Under the pieces are notes generated by a model. The model worked only from the letters and a program-made list of their open reading frames with translations, did not search any database and was not told the origin of the DNA. From Streptomyces violaceoruber (GTDB taxonomy: Bacteria; Actinomycetota; Actinomycetes; Streptomycetales; Streptomycetaceae), in NCBI GenBank assembly GCA_000720805.1, contig JODI01000135.1, positions 1 to 14,477 on the forward strand: a stretch of DNA of 14,477 nt, written 5' to 3'. The position numbers and the translations under genes are program-made. This document shows, piece after piece, positions 1 to 8,160 of the stretch. Each line of letters opens with the position of its first letter. Position 1 is the first letter of the stretch.

Positions 1-36
1 GTGCGGTGGGGGCGGGTGCGGTGGGGGCGGGTGCGG
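1..36. repeat. 15-bp tandem repeat in TerD tail
   Basis: The unit GTGCGGTGGGGGCGG occurs at 1-15 and 16-30, and its first six bases recur at 31-36. It is in frame (five codons per unit) and encodes the repeated Ala-Pro-Thr-Ala-Pro tail of the minus-strand TerD-family protein. It probably extends beyond the left edge. Confidence 0.9.
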
Positions 37-568
37 CGTGCTGGGGTTCGTCGACGGTGATGCCGTAGTCGGTGGCGAGGCCCTCCAGTCCGCTGCCGTA
101 GCCCTGGCCCACCGCCCGGAATTTCCAGGCGCCCTGCCGACGGTAGAACTCGCCCAGGACGAAAGCGGTTTCGACGGTGGCGCCGGTGCTGTCGAACCGG
201 GCGGTCACCGCGTCCCGTCCGGCGTCCCTGACCTCGATGTACAGATCGGGGACGGCGCCGAACGTGCCGCCGTCGCAGGAAGCGGCGAGAACCACGGTCT
301 CGATCGTGGGCTCCACGCGCGCGAGGTCGACGAGAAGGGTGTCGGTCACCCGGTCGCCGGACTGCCGTTTGCCCTCGTGCCGGACCGCGCCGGAGGAGTG
401 CGCCGGCTGGTTGTAGAAGACGAAGTCGCTGTCGGAGCGGACCTTTCCGTTCACCAGCAGCAGCGCCGAGGCGTCCGCGTCGGGCACACCCGGCCCGGAG
501 CGCCAGCCCAGTTCGACGCGCAGTGCCGTCGTCGGCACCGGAGCGTTGGAACCCTTCGGCATTGACAT
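1..568 (-). CDS. TerD-family stress protein (C-terminus beyond window)
   Basis: The visible 189 residues carry a TerD domain, the family behind tellurite-resistance and stress-response Ter systems, with a calcium-binding beta-sandwich fold acting in the cytoplasm. Family signatures seen are DADASALLLVNGKVRSD (residues 30-46), DFVFYNQ (48-54), an LVDLARVEP segment, and YRRQGAWKFRAVGQGYGSGL near residue 150. After about residue 170 the sequence turns into a Pro/Ala/Thr-rich tail (PAPTAPAPTA) encoded by a tandem repeat. No stop occurs before the window edge, so the protein may continue into another domain. The start at 568 has a GGGGG tract five bases upstream; an in-frame ATG at 562 is possible. 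The gene is divergent from the DUF6643-like gene across 292 bp. The family call is firm; the substrate or stress is unknown. Confidence 0.9.
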   Translation of the reverse strand, partial: MSMPKGSNAPVPTTALRVELGWRSGPGVPDADASALLLVNGKVRSDSDFVFYNQPAHSSGAVRHEGKRQSGDRVTDTLLVDLARVEPTIETVVLAASCDGGTFGAVPDLYIEVRDAGRDAVTARFDSTGATVETAFVLGEFYRRQGAWKFRAVGQGYGSGLEGLATDYGITVDEPQHAAPAPTAPAPTA

Positions 569-860
569 GTCGGCCCCCATCACGTGTCGGCGCGCCGGCC
601 CGAGCCCCGGCAGTCCTGTCGGTCTGTCCTCCGCCCAACCTATTCTCCGGGACGACGAACTCCCATGAGCGGCGCAGGATCGCAGGCCGCCAACCCCCGG
701 TAACCCGCCGGGAACTCGGCTTTTACATGAGAACCGCCTTGCGTGATGCCCCTTTTCATCGCGTTCGCACCCATTAGGGGTCTCCCGCCACTGCCGACAC
801 GGAAAACAACCCTCTTATCGGTCTCCCCAACCAGCACATCGTGGGCTTAACTTATGTGCC
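569..860. other. Divergent intergenic region, TerD / DUF6643-like
   Basis: This 292-bp region lies between two divergent starts and must hold promoters for both. It is visibly richer in A+T than its flanks (for example around 720-760 and 790-820). On the minus strand a TAGGTT (revcomp of 637-642) could be a -10 for the TerD gene, but no matching -35 is clear. No convincing gene is present. Confidence 0.5.
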
Positions 861-861
861 A
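848..861 (+). promoter_or_regulatory. Possible -10 for a leaderless transcript
   Basis: TAACTT at 848-853 fits the Streptomyces -10 pattern TAnnnT and lies seven bases before the ATG at 861. There is no Shine-Dalgarno sequence before that ATG, so transcription could begin at or next to the start codon. The -35 area (about 824-830) is a poor match, so the call is tentative. Confidence 0.3.
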
Positions 862-1313
862 TGACCTCCCCCCGCTCCACTTATGGCGGCGGCTACTACT
901 CCGCCTCCTTCCCGGACACTCCGATCTACGACCGGCTCGTGGAAGAACGGGGCACCCCGCAGATCGCCCCGATCCGGGTCCCCGCCGCGTACGACATGCA
1001 GGGCAGTCACCTGCCCGCGCTGCCCTCGGCGCTGCCCGCCCTTCCCTCCGGCCCCTCCCAGCCCTCCTACGGCTATCCGCAGTATCAGCAGCCCGCCCCG
1101 CTCCAGCAGGCGCCCGCCGCGTACATCCCGCAGCAGGCCGCCGCGCCCCGCGGCTATCCGTCCCAGCAGCAGCCGCAGCCGCGCCCGGCAGCTCCCGGCA
1201 TGGGCATGACGACCGGGTACGAGGCGATGCGCCCCGCCGCTCCCCGGCCGGCGCCGGCCAACTACCAGGAGCAGTACAACAATCAGCAGCAGCAGTACCG
1301 CGGCGGCTACTGA
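861..1313 (+). CDS. DUF6643-like Pro/Gln/Tyr-rich small protein
   Basis: This 150-residue protein has a conserved-looking N-terminus, MTSPRSTYGGGYYSASFPD followed by TPIYDRLVEERGTPQIAPI, which I recognise from a widespread streptomycete family (DUF6643, from memory). From about residue 45 it becomes low-complexity, rich in Pro, Gln, Ala and Tyr (YGYPQYQQPAP, PSQQQPQPRP), ending in NNQQQQYRGGY. No signal peptide, membrane segment or catalytic motif is visible. The composition suggests a disordered tail that could act as a scaffold or self-associate; that is inference. No Shine-Dalgarno precedes the ATG. An overlapping long frame starting at 854 was rejected because it encodes only Arg/Pro-rich shadow sequence. 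Function unknown. Confidence 0.85.
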   Translation: MTSPRSTYGGGYYSASFPDTPIYDRLVEERGTPQIAPIRVPAAYDMQGSHLPALPSALPALPSGPSQPSYGYPQYQQPAPLQQAPAAYIPQQAAAPRGYPSQQQPQPRPAAPGMGMTTGYEAMRPAAPRPAPANYQEQYNNQQQQYRGGY

Positions 1314-1355
1314 CGCTTCACCCTGACTGTCGGTGCCGCCTGGCACCATGGGTCC

Positions 1356-2183
1356 ATGGGGAACGCGCGACTGCAGTCGATCCATGTTCATCCGGTCAAG
1401 GCGTTCCGGGGCCTGGCGCCCCGGGAGGCCGTCGTGGAGCCCTGGGGGCTGGCCGGCGACCGACGCTGGGCGGTGATCGACGACGGGGGAAAGGTCGTCA
1501 CCCAGCGCCAGCACCCGCGCCTCGCGCTGGCCGCCGCCGAGCTGCTGCCCGGCGGCGGCGTCCGGCTGTCCGCGCCCGGGAGAGACCCCCTGACCGTGCC
1601 CGCTCCACGGTCGACCGGCACTGTGTCGGTGGACATCTTCGGCGACAAGGTCGAGGCCGTTCCCGCCGAGGGGGACGCCGCGCACGCCTGGTGCGGCGCG
1701 TACCTCGGCGCCGACGTGCGTCTGGTCCACCTGGACGACCCCGCCACACGCCGCCCCGTCGACCCGGAGTACGGGCTGCCCGGTGAGACCGTCTCGTTCG
1801 CCGACGGCTACCCGCTGCTGCTCACCTCCGCGGCCTCCCTCGACGCCCTCAACTCCCTGATCGCCCAAGGTGATCACGCCCATGAGGGCCCCTTGCCGAT
1901 GAACCGTTTCCGACCGAGCGTGGTCGTGGCCGGCACCGCCGCCTGGGCCGAGGACGACTGGTCGCGCGTCGCCATCGGCGACGTCGCCTTCCGTGTCGCC
2001 AAGATGTGCGGACGGTGCGTGGTGACGACGACCGACCAGGTCACCGCCGACCGCGGCCGGGAGCCTCTGCGCACCCTCGGCCGGCACCGCCGCTTCGGCG
2101 GCAAGCTCGTCTTCGGGCAGAACCTGGTACCCGAATCCCGCGGTGCGATCCGGGTCGGCGATCCGGTCACCGTCCTCGCATAG
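1356..2183 (+). CDS. MOSC-domain protein, YcbX/mARC type
   Basis: This 275-residue protein has the two-part layout of the MOSC N-terminal beta-barrel domain (residues about 4-120) followed by the MOSC domain (about 135-275). Seen directly: IHVHPVKAFRGL at 9-20, the GLAGDRRWAV segment at 31-40, RFRPSVVVAG at 185-193, the cysteine motif KMCGRC at 216-221 followed by VTTTDQ, and a C-terminal GAIRVGDPVTVL. Family members such as YcbX and mARC bind molybdenum cofactor through a conserved cysteine in this motif and reduce N-hydroxylated compounds with redox partners. The substrate here cannot be told. The ATG at 1356 has no Shine-Dalgarno and may be leaderless; a GC-rich hairpin follows the stop. 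Confidence 0.9.
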   Translation: MGNARLQSIHVHPVKAFRGLAPREAVVEPWGLAGDRRWAVIDDGGKVVTQRQHPRLALAAAELLPGGGVRLSAPGRDPLTVPAPRSTGTVSVDIFGDKVEAVPAEGDAAHAWCGAYLGADVRLVHLDDPATRRPVDPEYGLPGETVSFADGYPLLLTSAASLDALNSLIAQGDHAHEGPLPMNRFRPSVVVAGTAAWAEDDWSRVAIGDVAFRVAKMCGRCVVTTTDQVTADRGREPLRTLGRHRRFGGKLVFGQNLVPESRGAIRVGDPVTVLA

Positions 2184-2219
2184 GCCGGATCCCGCCCCGA
2201 CGAGGGTCCCGGGAACCTG

Positions 2220-2235
2220 GCCCGGGGGCCCGGGC
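2220..2235 (+). terminator. Probable terminator hairpin after MOSC gene
   Basis: GCCCGGG at 2220-2226 and CCCGGGC at 2229-2235 form a perfect inverted repeat; a realistic fold pairs six bases around a four-base loop. A further CCCGGG at 2208-2213 could pair alternatively. The run GTTGGGTTTT follows. The position, 36 bases after the stop, suits a terminator. Confidence 0.45.
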
Positions 2236-2358
2236 GTTGGGTTTTCCGTGAGCAGTTCACGAGAGGTCCCGGTGGTGATTTCCCTCTCTCTTCGACCGGG
2301 TCCGCGCGTGAACGCCGGCGGCGGGGGTTATCACGGAGCGGGAAGGGGGTGCGGGACG

Positions 2359-2964
2359 GTGCGAGCAATCAGTGGTCTCTGGCGCTGGCGGCACAACCCG
2401 CTGCGCCGCAGGACCGACCTGGTCGAGGGCTGGTTGTGTCTGGCGGCACTGCTGGTGATCCTGGTCGTCGGGCCGGTGATCGGCTCACTCGTCGGCGGCG
2501 TCGCCCAGGACGCCCTGCAGCGGGCGGTCCGCGAACAACGCGAGTCCCGTCACGAGGTGTCGGCCACCGTGGTCCGCGCCCTGGACCGCTCACCGCTGGA
2601 GGCCGATCCCGACGCCTCCTCCGGCCGGGACCTGCGCAGCCGGGTGACAGCCGACTGGACCGCTCCGGACGGCAGCGCGCACCACGGCACGGTCCTGGCC
2701 GCCGTCCAGAACCCGCACCGCGGTGACCACTTCACGCTGTGGACGGACGAGCACGGCCGCATGGTGGCACGGCCGCTGGACTCCGCCACCGCGACGACCC
2801 ATGCCGTCCTCGCCGGGATCGGTGCGGTCCTGCTGACGGTGGGCGTTGTCGAGGGCGGCAGACGACTGGCCCTGTGGCGCATGGTCCGTCGCCGGTACGC
2901 CCGTTGGGACCAGGCATGGGAGCGGGCGGGCCCGGACTGGGGACGGACCGGCACCGGCAGCTGA
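2359..2964 (+). CDS. Rv1733c-like two-TM membrane protein
   Basis: The 201-residue product resembles Mycobacterium tuberculosis Rv1733c in layout: a short basic N-terminus with HNPLRRRTDLVEG (12-24, compare RNPLVRGTDRLEA in Rv1733c), a first membrane segment at about 25-46, a central domain with VTADWTAPDGSAHHG, GDHFTLWTDEHGR and VARPLD, and a second membrane segment at about 148-165, ending in a basic tail. The central domain probably faces outside; the family function is unknown. I chose GTG 2359 because AAGGGGG at 2344-2349 lies nine bases upstream and the NPLxRxTD motif follows at once. The open frame continues upstream to 2143 but overlaps the MOSC gene and codes for unlikely sequence. 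The next gene starts 108 bp downstream. Confidence 0.82.
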   Translation: MRAISGLWRWRHNPLRRRTDLVEGWLCLAALLVILVVGPVIGSLVGGVAQDALQRAVREQRESRHEVSATVVRALDRSPLEADPDASSGRDLRSRVTADWTAPDGSAHHGTVLAAVQNPHRGDHFTLWTDEHGRMVARPLDSATATTHAVLAGIGAVLLTVGVVEGGRRLALWRMVRRRYARWDQAWERAGPDWGRTGTGS

Positions 2965-3072
2965 CCGCCTTCCGGCTCTGGTCAACCCGCCGCCCGCACG
3001 CACGCTACGGTGGACCGGCCGAACGCATTCGGTATCGACCCGCGTAACACGAGGTGGGGGCACAGCAACGCC

Positions 3073-5511
3073 ATGGCACAGGGCACGGTCCAGGTGACGC
3101 ACACCGGTACATCGAGGTGGCGCCGCCGCACGGGTGAGTACGCGTCGCTCGCCGCCGCCCTGGAGGCTGCGGCCGACGGCGACGTCCTCACCGTCGCCCC
3201 CGGCACCTACCGGGAGAACCTCGTCGTCCAGCGGGCGGTGACCCTGCGCGGCCCGGAGGGCTCCCCCGGCTCCGTACGGATCGCGCCCCTGGACGGGGTG
3301 CCGCTGACCGTGCGTGCCTCGGCCGTGGTCCAGGACCTGCATGTGGAGGGGCAGGACGTGGCGGCGCCCGCCCTGCTCGTCGAGGAGGGCACCCCGGAAC
3401 TCGCGGACCTGCGGATCGTCACCCGCTCCGCGGCCGGTATCGAGGTGCGTGGCGGCGCCCGGCCGACCGTGCGGCGCTGCACCGTCGACAACCCGGCCGG
3501 CATCGGCATCGCCGTACTCGACGGCGGGGGCGGGGTGTTCGAGGAGTGCGAGGTCGTCGCGGCGGGCCAGGCGGGCGTCGCCGTCCGCGGTGGCGCGCAC
3601 CCCCGCCTTGAGCGCTGCCGGGTGCACCACACCTCGGGTGTGGGCCTGTCGGCCACCGGCGAGAACTCCGGGCTGGAGGCGGTGGGTTGCGAGGTCTACG
3701 AGGTCCGCGGCAGCGGCGTCCAGGTCACCGGCCGGGCCACCGCCCACCTCACCGACTGCGATGTGCACCGCACCACCGCCGACGGTGTCACCCTCGACAC
3801 GGACGCCGTGCTGACCCTGGCCGACTGCCGGATCCACGACATCCCGGAGAACGCGGTCGATCTGCGCTCCCGCTCGGTGCTGACGCTGACCCGCACGACG
3901 GTCCGTCAGTTCGGCCGCAACGGCCTGTCGGTGTGGGACCCGGGCACCCGGGTCGACGCCAACCAGTGCGAGATCTTCGACAGCACCGGCGACTACCCGG
4001 CGGTCTGGGTCAGCGACGGCGCGACCGCCGTGCTGGACTCGTGCCGGGTGCACGACGTGCCGGACGCCCTGTTCGTCCTCGACCGCGGCTCCCGCGCCGA
4101 CGTCGTCGACAGCGACCTGTCCCAGGTCCGCAACACGGCCGTGTCGGTGAGCGACGGCGCCACCGCCCAGCTCGACGACTGCCGGATCAGGGACGCGGCG
4201 ACCGGTGCCTGGTTCCGCGACCACGGCAGCGGCGGCACCCTCAACAACTGCACGGTGGACGGCACGCAGACCGGCGTGATCGTCACCAAGGGCGCCGACC
4301 CGACGATGGAGCGCTGCACGGTCGACTCCCCCGCGGAAGCCGGCTTCTACGTGTCGGCGGGCGGCCGCGGCAGCTTCCTGAACTGCCGGGTGACCGGCAG
4401 CGGCGGCTACGGCTTCCATGTGATAGACGGCTGCCGGACGACGCTGAAGAAGTGCCGCACGGAACGGTGCGCGCGCGGCGGGTACGAGTTCGCGGACGCC
4501 GGACCCGACGCCGCGTCCGGCGCGGGTCCCGTCGTGGAGGACTGCACCAGCGACGAGAGCGGGAGTCTCAAGCCGCCCGCCACCCGGGAGACCGCGGTCC
4601 AGACGACGGCCCACTCCCCCGGCCTGCTGGGCTCGATCCCGGGCCAGCGCGCCACCGAACAGGAACCCGTGGTCGCCGCCCCCGCACCGGAGCAGCCGGC
4701 GCGGACCTCGAAGGCCGTGCTCGGTGAGCTGGACGCACTGGTGGGCCTGGACAGCGTCAAGCGCGAGGTGCGGGCCCTCACCGACATGATCGAGGTGGGC
4801 CGGCGCCGCCGGCAGGCGGGTCTGAAGGCCGCGTCGGTCAAGCGCCATCTGGTCTTCACGGGCTCCCCCGGCACCGGCAAGACCACGGTCGCCCGTCTCT
4901 ACGGCGAGATCCTCGCCTCGCTCGGCGTGCTGGAGAAGGGTCACCTGGTCGAGGTGTCCCGGGTCGACCTGGTCGGCGAGCACATCGGCTCCACCGCGAT
5001 CCGCACCCAGGAGGCCTTCGACAAGGCGCGCGGCGGAGTGCTGTTCATCGACGAGGCGTACGCGCTCTCGCCGGAGGACTCCGGCCGTGACTTCGGGAAG
5101 GAGGCCATCGACACGCTGGTTAAGCTGATGGAGGACCACCGCGAGTCGGTCGTGGTGATCGTCGCCGGTTACACGGCCGAGATGGAGCGGTTCCTGTCGG
5201 TCAACCCGGGTGTCGCCTCCCGCTTCTCACGGACCATCACCTTCAGCGACTACAAGCCCGAGGAACTGCTGCGGATCGTGGAACAGCAGGCCGAGGAGCA
5301 CGAGTACCGGCTGACGCCGGGCGCCTCGGAGGCGCTGCTGAAGTACTTCACGACGCTCCCCAAGGGCCCTGCCTTCGGCAACGGCCGGACCGCCCGCCAG
5401 ACCTTCGAGGCGATGGTCGAGCGGCACGCGAGCCGGGTCGCCCAGTTCACCGACCCGAGCACGGACGACCTCACGCTCCTCTACGCCGAGGACCTGCCGG
5501 AGTCCTCCTGA
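3073..5511 (+). CDS. Beta-helix repeat protein fused to CbxX/EccA-type AAA+ ATPase
   Basis: The 812-residue product has two parts. Residues about 20-500 form a right-handed parallel beta-helix: an opening segment [16 protein letters not shown] / [12 protein letters not shown], then about twenty irregular rungs of 22-24 residues with recurring patterns such as LxDCRVHD, GVxVxxGA and xCTVD. A Pro/Ala/Glu-rich linker follows (about 505-548). Residues about 550-812 are an AAA+ domain of the CbxX/CfqX (SpoVK-like) type, also found in type VII secretion EccA: Walker [10 protein letters not shown] (597-605), Walker B VLFIDEA (656-662), sensor VVVIVAGY, arginine finger region SRF (716-718, R717) and a GNGR sensor-2 motif (R772). 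There is no signal peptide or membrane segment, so it should be cytoplasmic. ATG 3073 follows AGGTGGGGG by twelve bases; GTG 3010 in frame is less likely. Its 3' end overlaps the convergent gene by 31 bp. Remodelling of a partner bound by the beta-helix is an inference. Confidence 0.9.
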   Translation: MAQGTVQVTHTGTSRWRRRTGEYASLAAALEAAADGDVLTVAPGTYRENLVVQRAVTLRGPEGSPGSVRIAPLDGVPLTVRASAVVQDLHVEGQDVAAPALLVEEGTPELADLRIVTRSAAGIEVRGGARPTVRRCTVDNPAGIGIAVLDGGGGVFEECEVVAAGQAGVAVRGGAHPRLERCRVHHTSGVGLSATGENSGLEAVGCEVYEVRGSGVQVTGRATAHLTDCDVHRTTADGVTLDTDAVLTLADCRIHDIPENAVDLRSRSVLTLTRTTVRQFGRNGLSVWDPGTRVDANQCEIFDSTGDYPAVWVSDGATAVLDSCRVHDVPDALFVLDRGSRADVVDSDLSQVRNTAVSVSDGATAQLDDCRIRDAATGAWFRDHGSGGTLNNCTVDGTQTGVIVTKGADPTMERCTVDSPAEAGFYVSAGGRGSFLNCRVTGSGGYGFHVIDGCRTTLKKCRTERCARGGYEFADAGPDAASGAGPVVEDCTSDESGSLKPPATRETAVQTTAHSPGLLGSIPGQRATEQEPVVAAPAPEQPARTSKAVLGELDALVGLDSVKREVRALTDMIEVGRRRRQAGLKAASVKRHLVFTGSPGTGKTTVARLYGEILASLGVLEKGHLVEVSRVDLVGEHIGSTAIRTQEAFDKARGGVLFIDEAYALSPEDSGRDFGKEAIDTLVKLMEDHRESVVVIVAGYTAEMERFLSVNPGVASRFSRTITFSDYKPEELLRIVEQQAEEHEYRLTPGASEALLKYFTTLPKGPAFGNGRTARQTFEAMVERHASRVAQFTDPSTDDLTLLYAEDLPESS

Positions 5512-7835
5512 GGCCGCTGCTGCACCGGCACCTCCGGCCGCAGCCGGCCCAGCAGACGTTCCCGTTCCTCTGCGAATGCGGGGTCGGCCTGGTAGTCGGA
5601 GTGGCCCAGGATCGGCGCGGGCAGCGGGTGCCGGGCCGTGCGGCCGTAGGCGAGCGGGTCCTTGAGGGCCTCGCGGTCGACTTCGGGGCCGCAGTCGCCG
5701 GGCAGGCGGACCGGGCCGCCGATGGGGTCGGTGGGCCGGTACAGGTTGCGCCAGCAGTCCACGTCGTGATGCAGGGCGCTCAGCGCCGCCGGGCCGAAGT
5801 GGGCCGGGAACCAGCGGCCGTACAGGCGCTCCAGAGGTGAGCCGTAGGTCAGCAGGGCGACGCGTTTCCGGACAGCCGGGGTCAGCTGCCAGGCGGCCGC
5901 GGCGGCCAGCACGCTGCCCTGGGAGTGGCCGGAGATGACGAGCCGGCCGCCGGTGGCCCGGGTCCAGGTCGCCATCCGCCAGGTCAGGTCCGGGACCGCG
6001 CGCTCGGCGTAGCAGGGCGGGGCGAAGGGGTGGGCGGCGCGCGGCCAGAACGTGCCGACGTCCCACAGGATGCCGATGGTGCGGCGGGCGGAGGGGTCCT
6101 TGTAGGCACGCCGGCCCCAGGTGACGAACAGTATGAAGCCGAGACCGATCAGCCAGGAGCCGAGCGCCTGAGCGGTCTCGGCGGCGCTCTCGACGACGGC
6201 GTACGTGTGGCGGGCGGCCTCTCCGGGAGTCCTGCCGGTGGTCATCGCGCCGACCAGGGCCGCCGCGCCCAGCAGGAGCGTCGCGGCGGAGGTGACCGCG
6301 ACGAGCAGCGGAGCGCGGTCGGTGAGGGTCGCCATCGCCCGGATGCGGGCGATACGACGGGTGCGGGTCGCGTCCTGCGGCTCGTCCGGGTAGTCGCGCT
6401 CCACGGCGGCCAGTTCGAGCCGTTGCAGCAGCCAGGCTCGCCGAGCCAGCCAGCCGGACAGCACCAGCAGGAGGATGATCAGCGGCGGGATCACGGACGC
6501 CTGCCAGGTCAGCAGGACCGGCGGGCCGAGGATGCTGCTGCCGGTGCCGTCCAGCCAGTCGGCAACCCGCTGCGAGACACCGCCGGACATCACCCCGCCG
6601 AGCGCGCAGGCCAGCATCGCCACGGCCGGCCCGCCGAGCCCGCGCATCGCGGCCCGCCTGTCGGGATGCGCCCGGTGCAGTACGCGGGCGACGACGCCGA
6701 GGGCGATGACGAGAGCGCCCTGGGCCAGGGCGATGCCCGCGAAGGTGGTGCCGCCACCGACCAGCCGCCCGGACGACTGCCACCCGGGGCGCTCCCACCC
6801 GGCGTACACCGCAGCGAGCACCAGCAGGGCGAGGGCGGTGAGCGGCAGCCGTCGTACGAGATGCCGGTCGAGCTCCCGGTCCAGACGGTGCTCGCTGCGG
6901 CCCCGGCGGCAGACGACCCACACCACACCCACCGCGGCCGCCGCCAGGGCCGCCTCAAGGAGGCGGCCCAGGACGTCGAGCAGGACGGGGCCGCCGGGCC
7001 TGTGGTCGAAGCGGGCGGCCGAGGTGCCCACCGCCGCGGCGACCGTCAGCAGCCCGGCGGCGGTGTGCGCGGCGCGCAGCCGGGCCACCAGGCGGCGCCC
7101 GTACCAGAAGCCGGGCCGGCCCAGCGCGGTGCGGCCGGTCTCCTCCTCGGGCTCCGCGGTGCGGGACATCGGCTCCTGGGACTCGTACGCGCTCCAGGTG
7201 CGGTGGGACAGGTACCACAGCAGCGCGGTGAGGGCGGCCGGGACCAGGGCCGCGACGACGAGGCGGCGGCCGGGGCGGCTCCACCAGCCGCCCTCCGAGA
7301 CGTCGGGCGACAGGAAGCCCAGCCAGGAGTGACGCTGGGCACACGCGCGGGTGCCCGCGCACTGCCAGGCCGCCAGCTCCAGGGCCACCTCGCAGGCGGC
7401 GGCGACCAGCAGCACGGTCAGGGTGAGTCCGGCGAGCCGCACCAGCAGTCCGTACAGCCGCACCGTCCGCCGGCGGCCCCGGGCCGTGGGCCGCATCCAG
7501 TGCGCGAGGTTGACGACCATGAACGGCAGCAGCAACAGCCACAGAGCCCGGGTGCCGTTGCCGGAGGTCAGGTTGCACCAGACGTACGCCTCCGGCACGG
7601 GGCGCCCGCGGTGTTCGGCCGGCCGGGACTCGGCGTCGGCGTCGTCGGCGCGCCGGAAGACGGCCGCGATGTCGTCGCCGGTGATCCGCACCGTGCGCGG
7701 ATCGTCCAGCATCTGCTCCGGTGTGGTGCCGCCCACCCCGTGGACCAGGAGTTCCAGGGCGGCTCCGGCTTCCTCGGACCCGGGGCCGCGGCCGCCGGCT
7801 CCCCCGGTCGAGACATGTTCCTGCGCACGTTCCAC
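5481..7835 (-). CDS. Polytopic membrane protein with split alpha/beta-hydrolase motifs
   Basis: This 784-residue protein begins with a soluble segment containing [16 protein letters not shown] (27-42, HG at 32-33), which looks like the first strand and oxyanion loop of an alpha/beta hydrolase. About eleven hydrophobic segments follow between residues 97 and 580 (for example [17 protein letters not shown] and [16 protein letters not shown]). The C-terminal part carries the nucleophile elbow [10 protein letters not shown] (S638), then [10 protein letters not shown] (D703) and ILGHSDYQ (H745), which fit the acid and histidine of the triad. A lipase, esterase or amidase acting at the membrane is likely; the substrate is unknown. 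I chose GTG 7835 because GGGGGAA lies about ten bases upstream; the frame is open to GTG 7970 but that extension is Arg/Gly-rich and unlike coding sequence. The gene ends inside the 3' end of the beta-helix/AAA+ gene. Confidence 0.85.
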   Translation of the reverse strand: MERAQEHVSTGGAGGRGPGSEEAGAALELLVHGVGGTTPEQMLDDPRTVRITGDDIAAVFRRADDADAESRPAEHRGRPVPEAYVWCNLTSGNGTRALWLLLLPFMVVNLAHWMRPTARGRRRTVRLYGLLVRLAGLTLTVLLVAAACEVALELAAWQCAGTRACAQRHSWLGFLSPDVSEGGWWSRPGRRLVVAALVPAALTALLWYLSHRTWSAYESQEPMSRTAEPEEETGRTALGRPGFWYGRRLVARLRAAHTAAGLLTVAAAVGTSAARFDHRPGGPVLLDVLGRLLEAALAAAAVGVVWVVCRRGRSEHRLDRELDRHLVRRLPLTALALLVLAAVYAGWERPGWQSSGRLVGGGTTFAGIALAQGALVIALGVVARVLHRAHPDRRAAMRGLGGPAVAMLACALGGVMSGGVSQRVADWLDGTGSSILGPPVLLTWQASVIPPLIILLLVLSGWLARRAWLLQRLELAAVERDYPDEPQDATRTRRIARIRAMATLTDRAPLLVAVTSAATLLLGAAALVGAMTTGRTPGEAARHTYAVVESAAETAQALGSWLIGLGFILFVTWGRRAYKDPSARRTIGILWDVGTFWPRAAHPFAPPCYAERAVPDLTWRMATWTRATGGRLVISGHSQGSVLAAAAAWQLTPAVRKRVALLTYGSPLERLYGRWFPAHFGPAALSALHHDVDCWRNLYRPTDPIGGPVRLPGDCGPEVDREALKDPLAYGRTARHPLPAPILGHSDYQADPAFAEERERLLGRLRPEVPVQQRPQEDSGRSSA

Positions 7836-8160
7836 TGTTCGCACTTCCCCCGTGACGCGCCGTCGGCATCTGCCTGTGCGGGCACAAGGATCGCCGCTGA
7901 GCGCGCCGCTTACACCTCTCGTCACCGAATCTTCCCCGATCCGTGTGACAGCCGGGAGCCCGGACGTCACGTGGACGGCATGGGCGCACCCCGGCGGTCA
8001 GTGGCGCGTCGCGGCACGGTGCATGCGAGGATGAGACGTCCGCACACCAGGGACGGGCAAAATGGCCTGGTCGATGAGGGCCCCGGCGCGAGCGAGTCGA
8101 GAGTCGGGGACGGTGCGCGAGACGTGTCGGACGGCTTGAGGCGAAAGGACCGGAGCGTAC
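7836..8160. other. Divergent spacer, membrane hydrolase / DeoR regulator
   Basis: This 325-bp stretch separates two divergent genes and probably holds both promoters. I saw no gene in it. A Shine-Dalgarno for the minus gene (revcomp of 7844-7850, GGGGGAA) and GGAG at 8151-8154 for the regulator lie at its ends. A tandem GAGTCG(A/G) at 8094-8107 is too short to call an operator. The minus frame stays open to 7970 without good coding character. Confidence 0.5.

Noticed and set aside
640..837. Small minus-strand frame (65 codons) in the TerD/DUF6643 spacer.
   Set aside because: GTG start without ribosome site, no family resemblance, and it occupies a region needed for two promoters.
854..1786. 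Plus-strand frame from ATG 854 overlapping the DUF6643-like and MOSC genes.
   Set aside because: Arg/Pro-rich shadow sequence; both overlapped genes have far better family matches.
2143..2358. Upstream start for the Rv1733c-like gene at ATG 2143.
   Set aside because: It overlaps the MOSC gene and a terminator-like hairpin, and the added residues are Pro/Gly/Arg-rich; GTG 2359 has a good ribosome site.
2590..5139. 849-codon open frame on the minus strand across the beta-helix gene.
   Set aside because: It is antisense to a gene with clear domains; its product is His/Gly/Val/Arg-rich without motifs, as expected from high-GC shadow frames.
7836..7970. N-terminal extension of the membrane hydrolase to GTG 7970.
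   Set aside because: Arg/Gly-rich and not membrane- or hydrolase-like; GTG 7835 has a well-placed GGGGGAA upstream.
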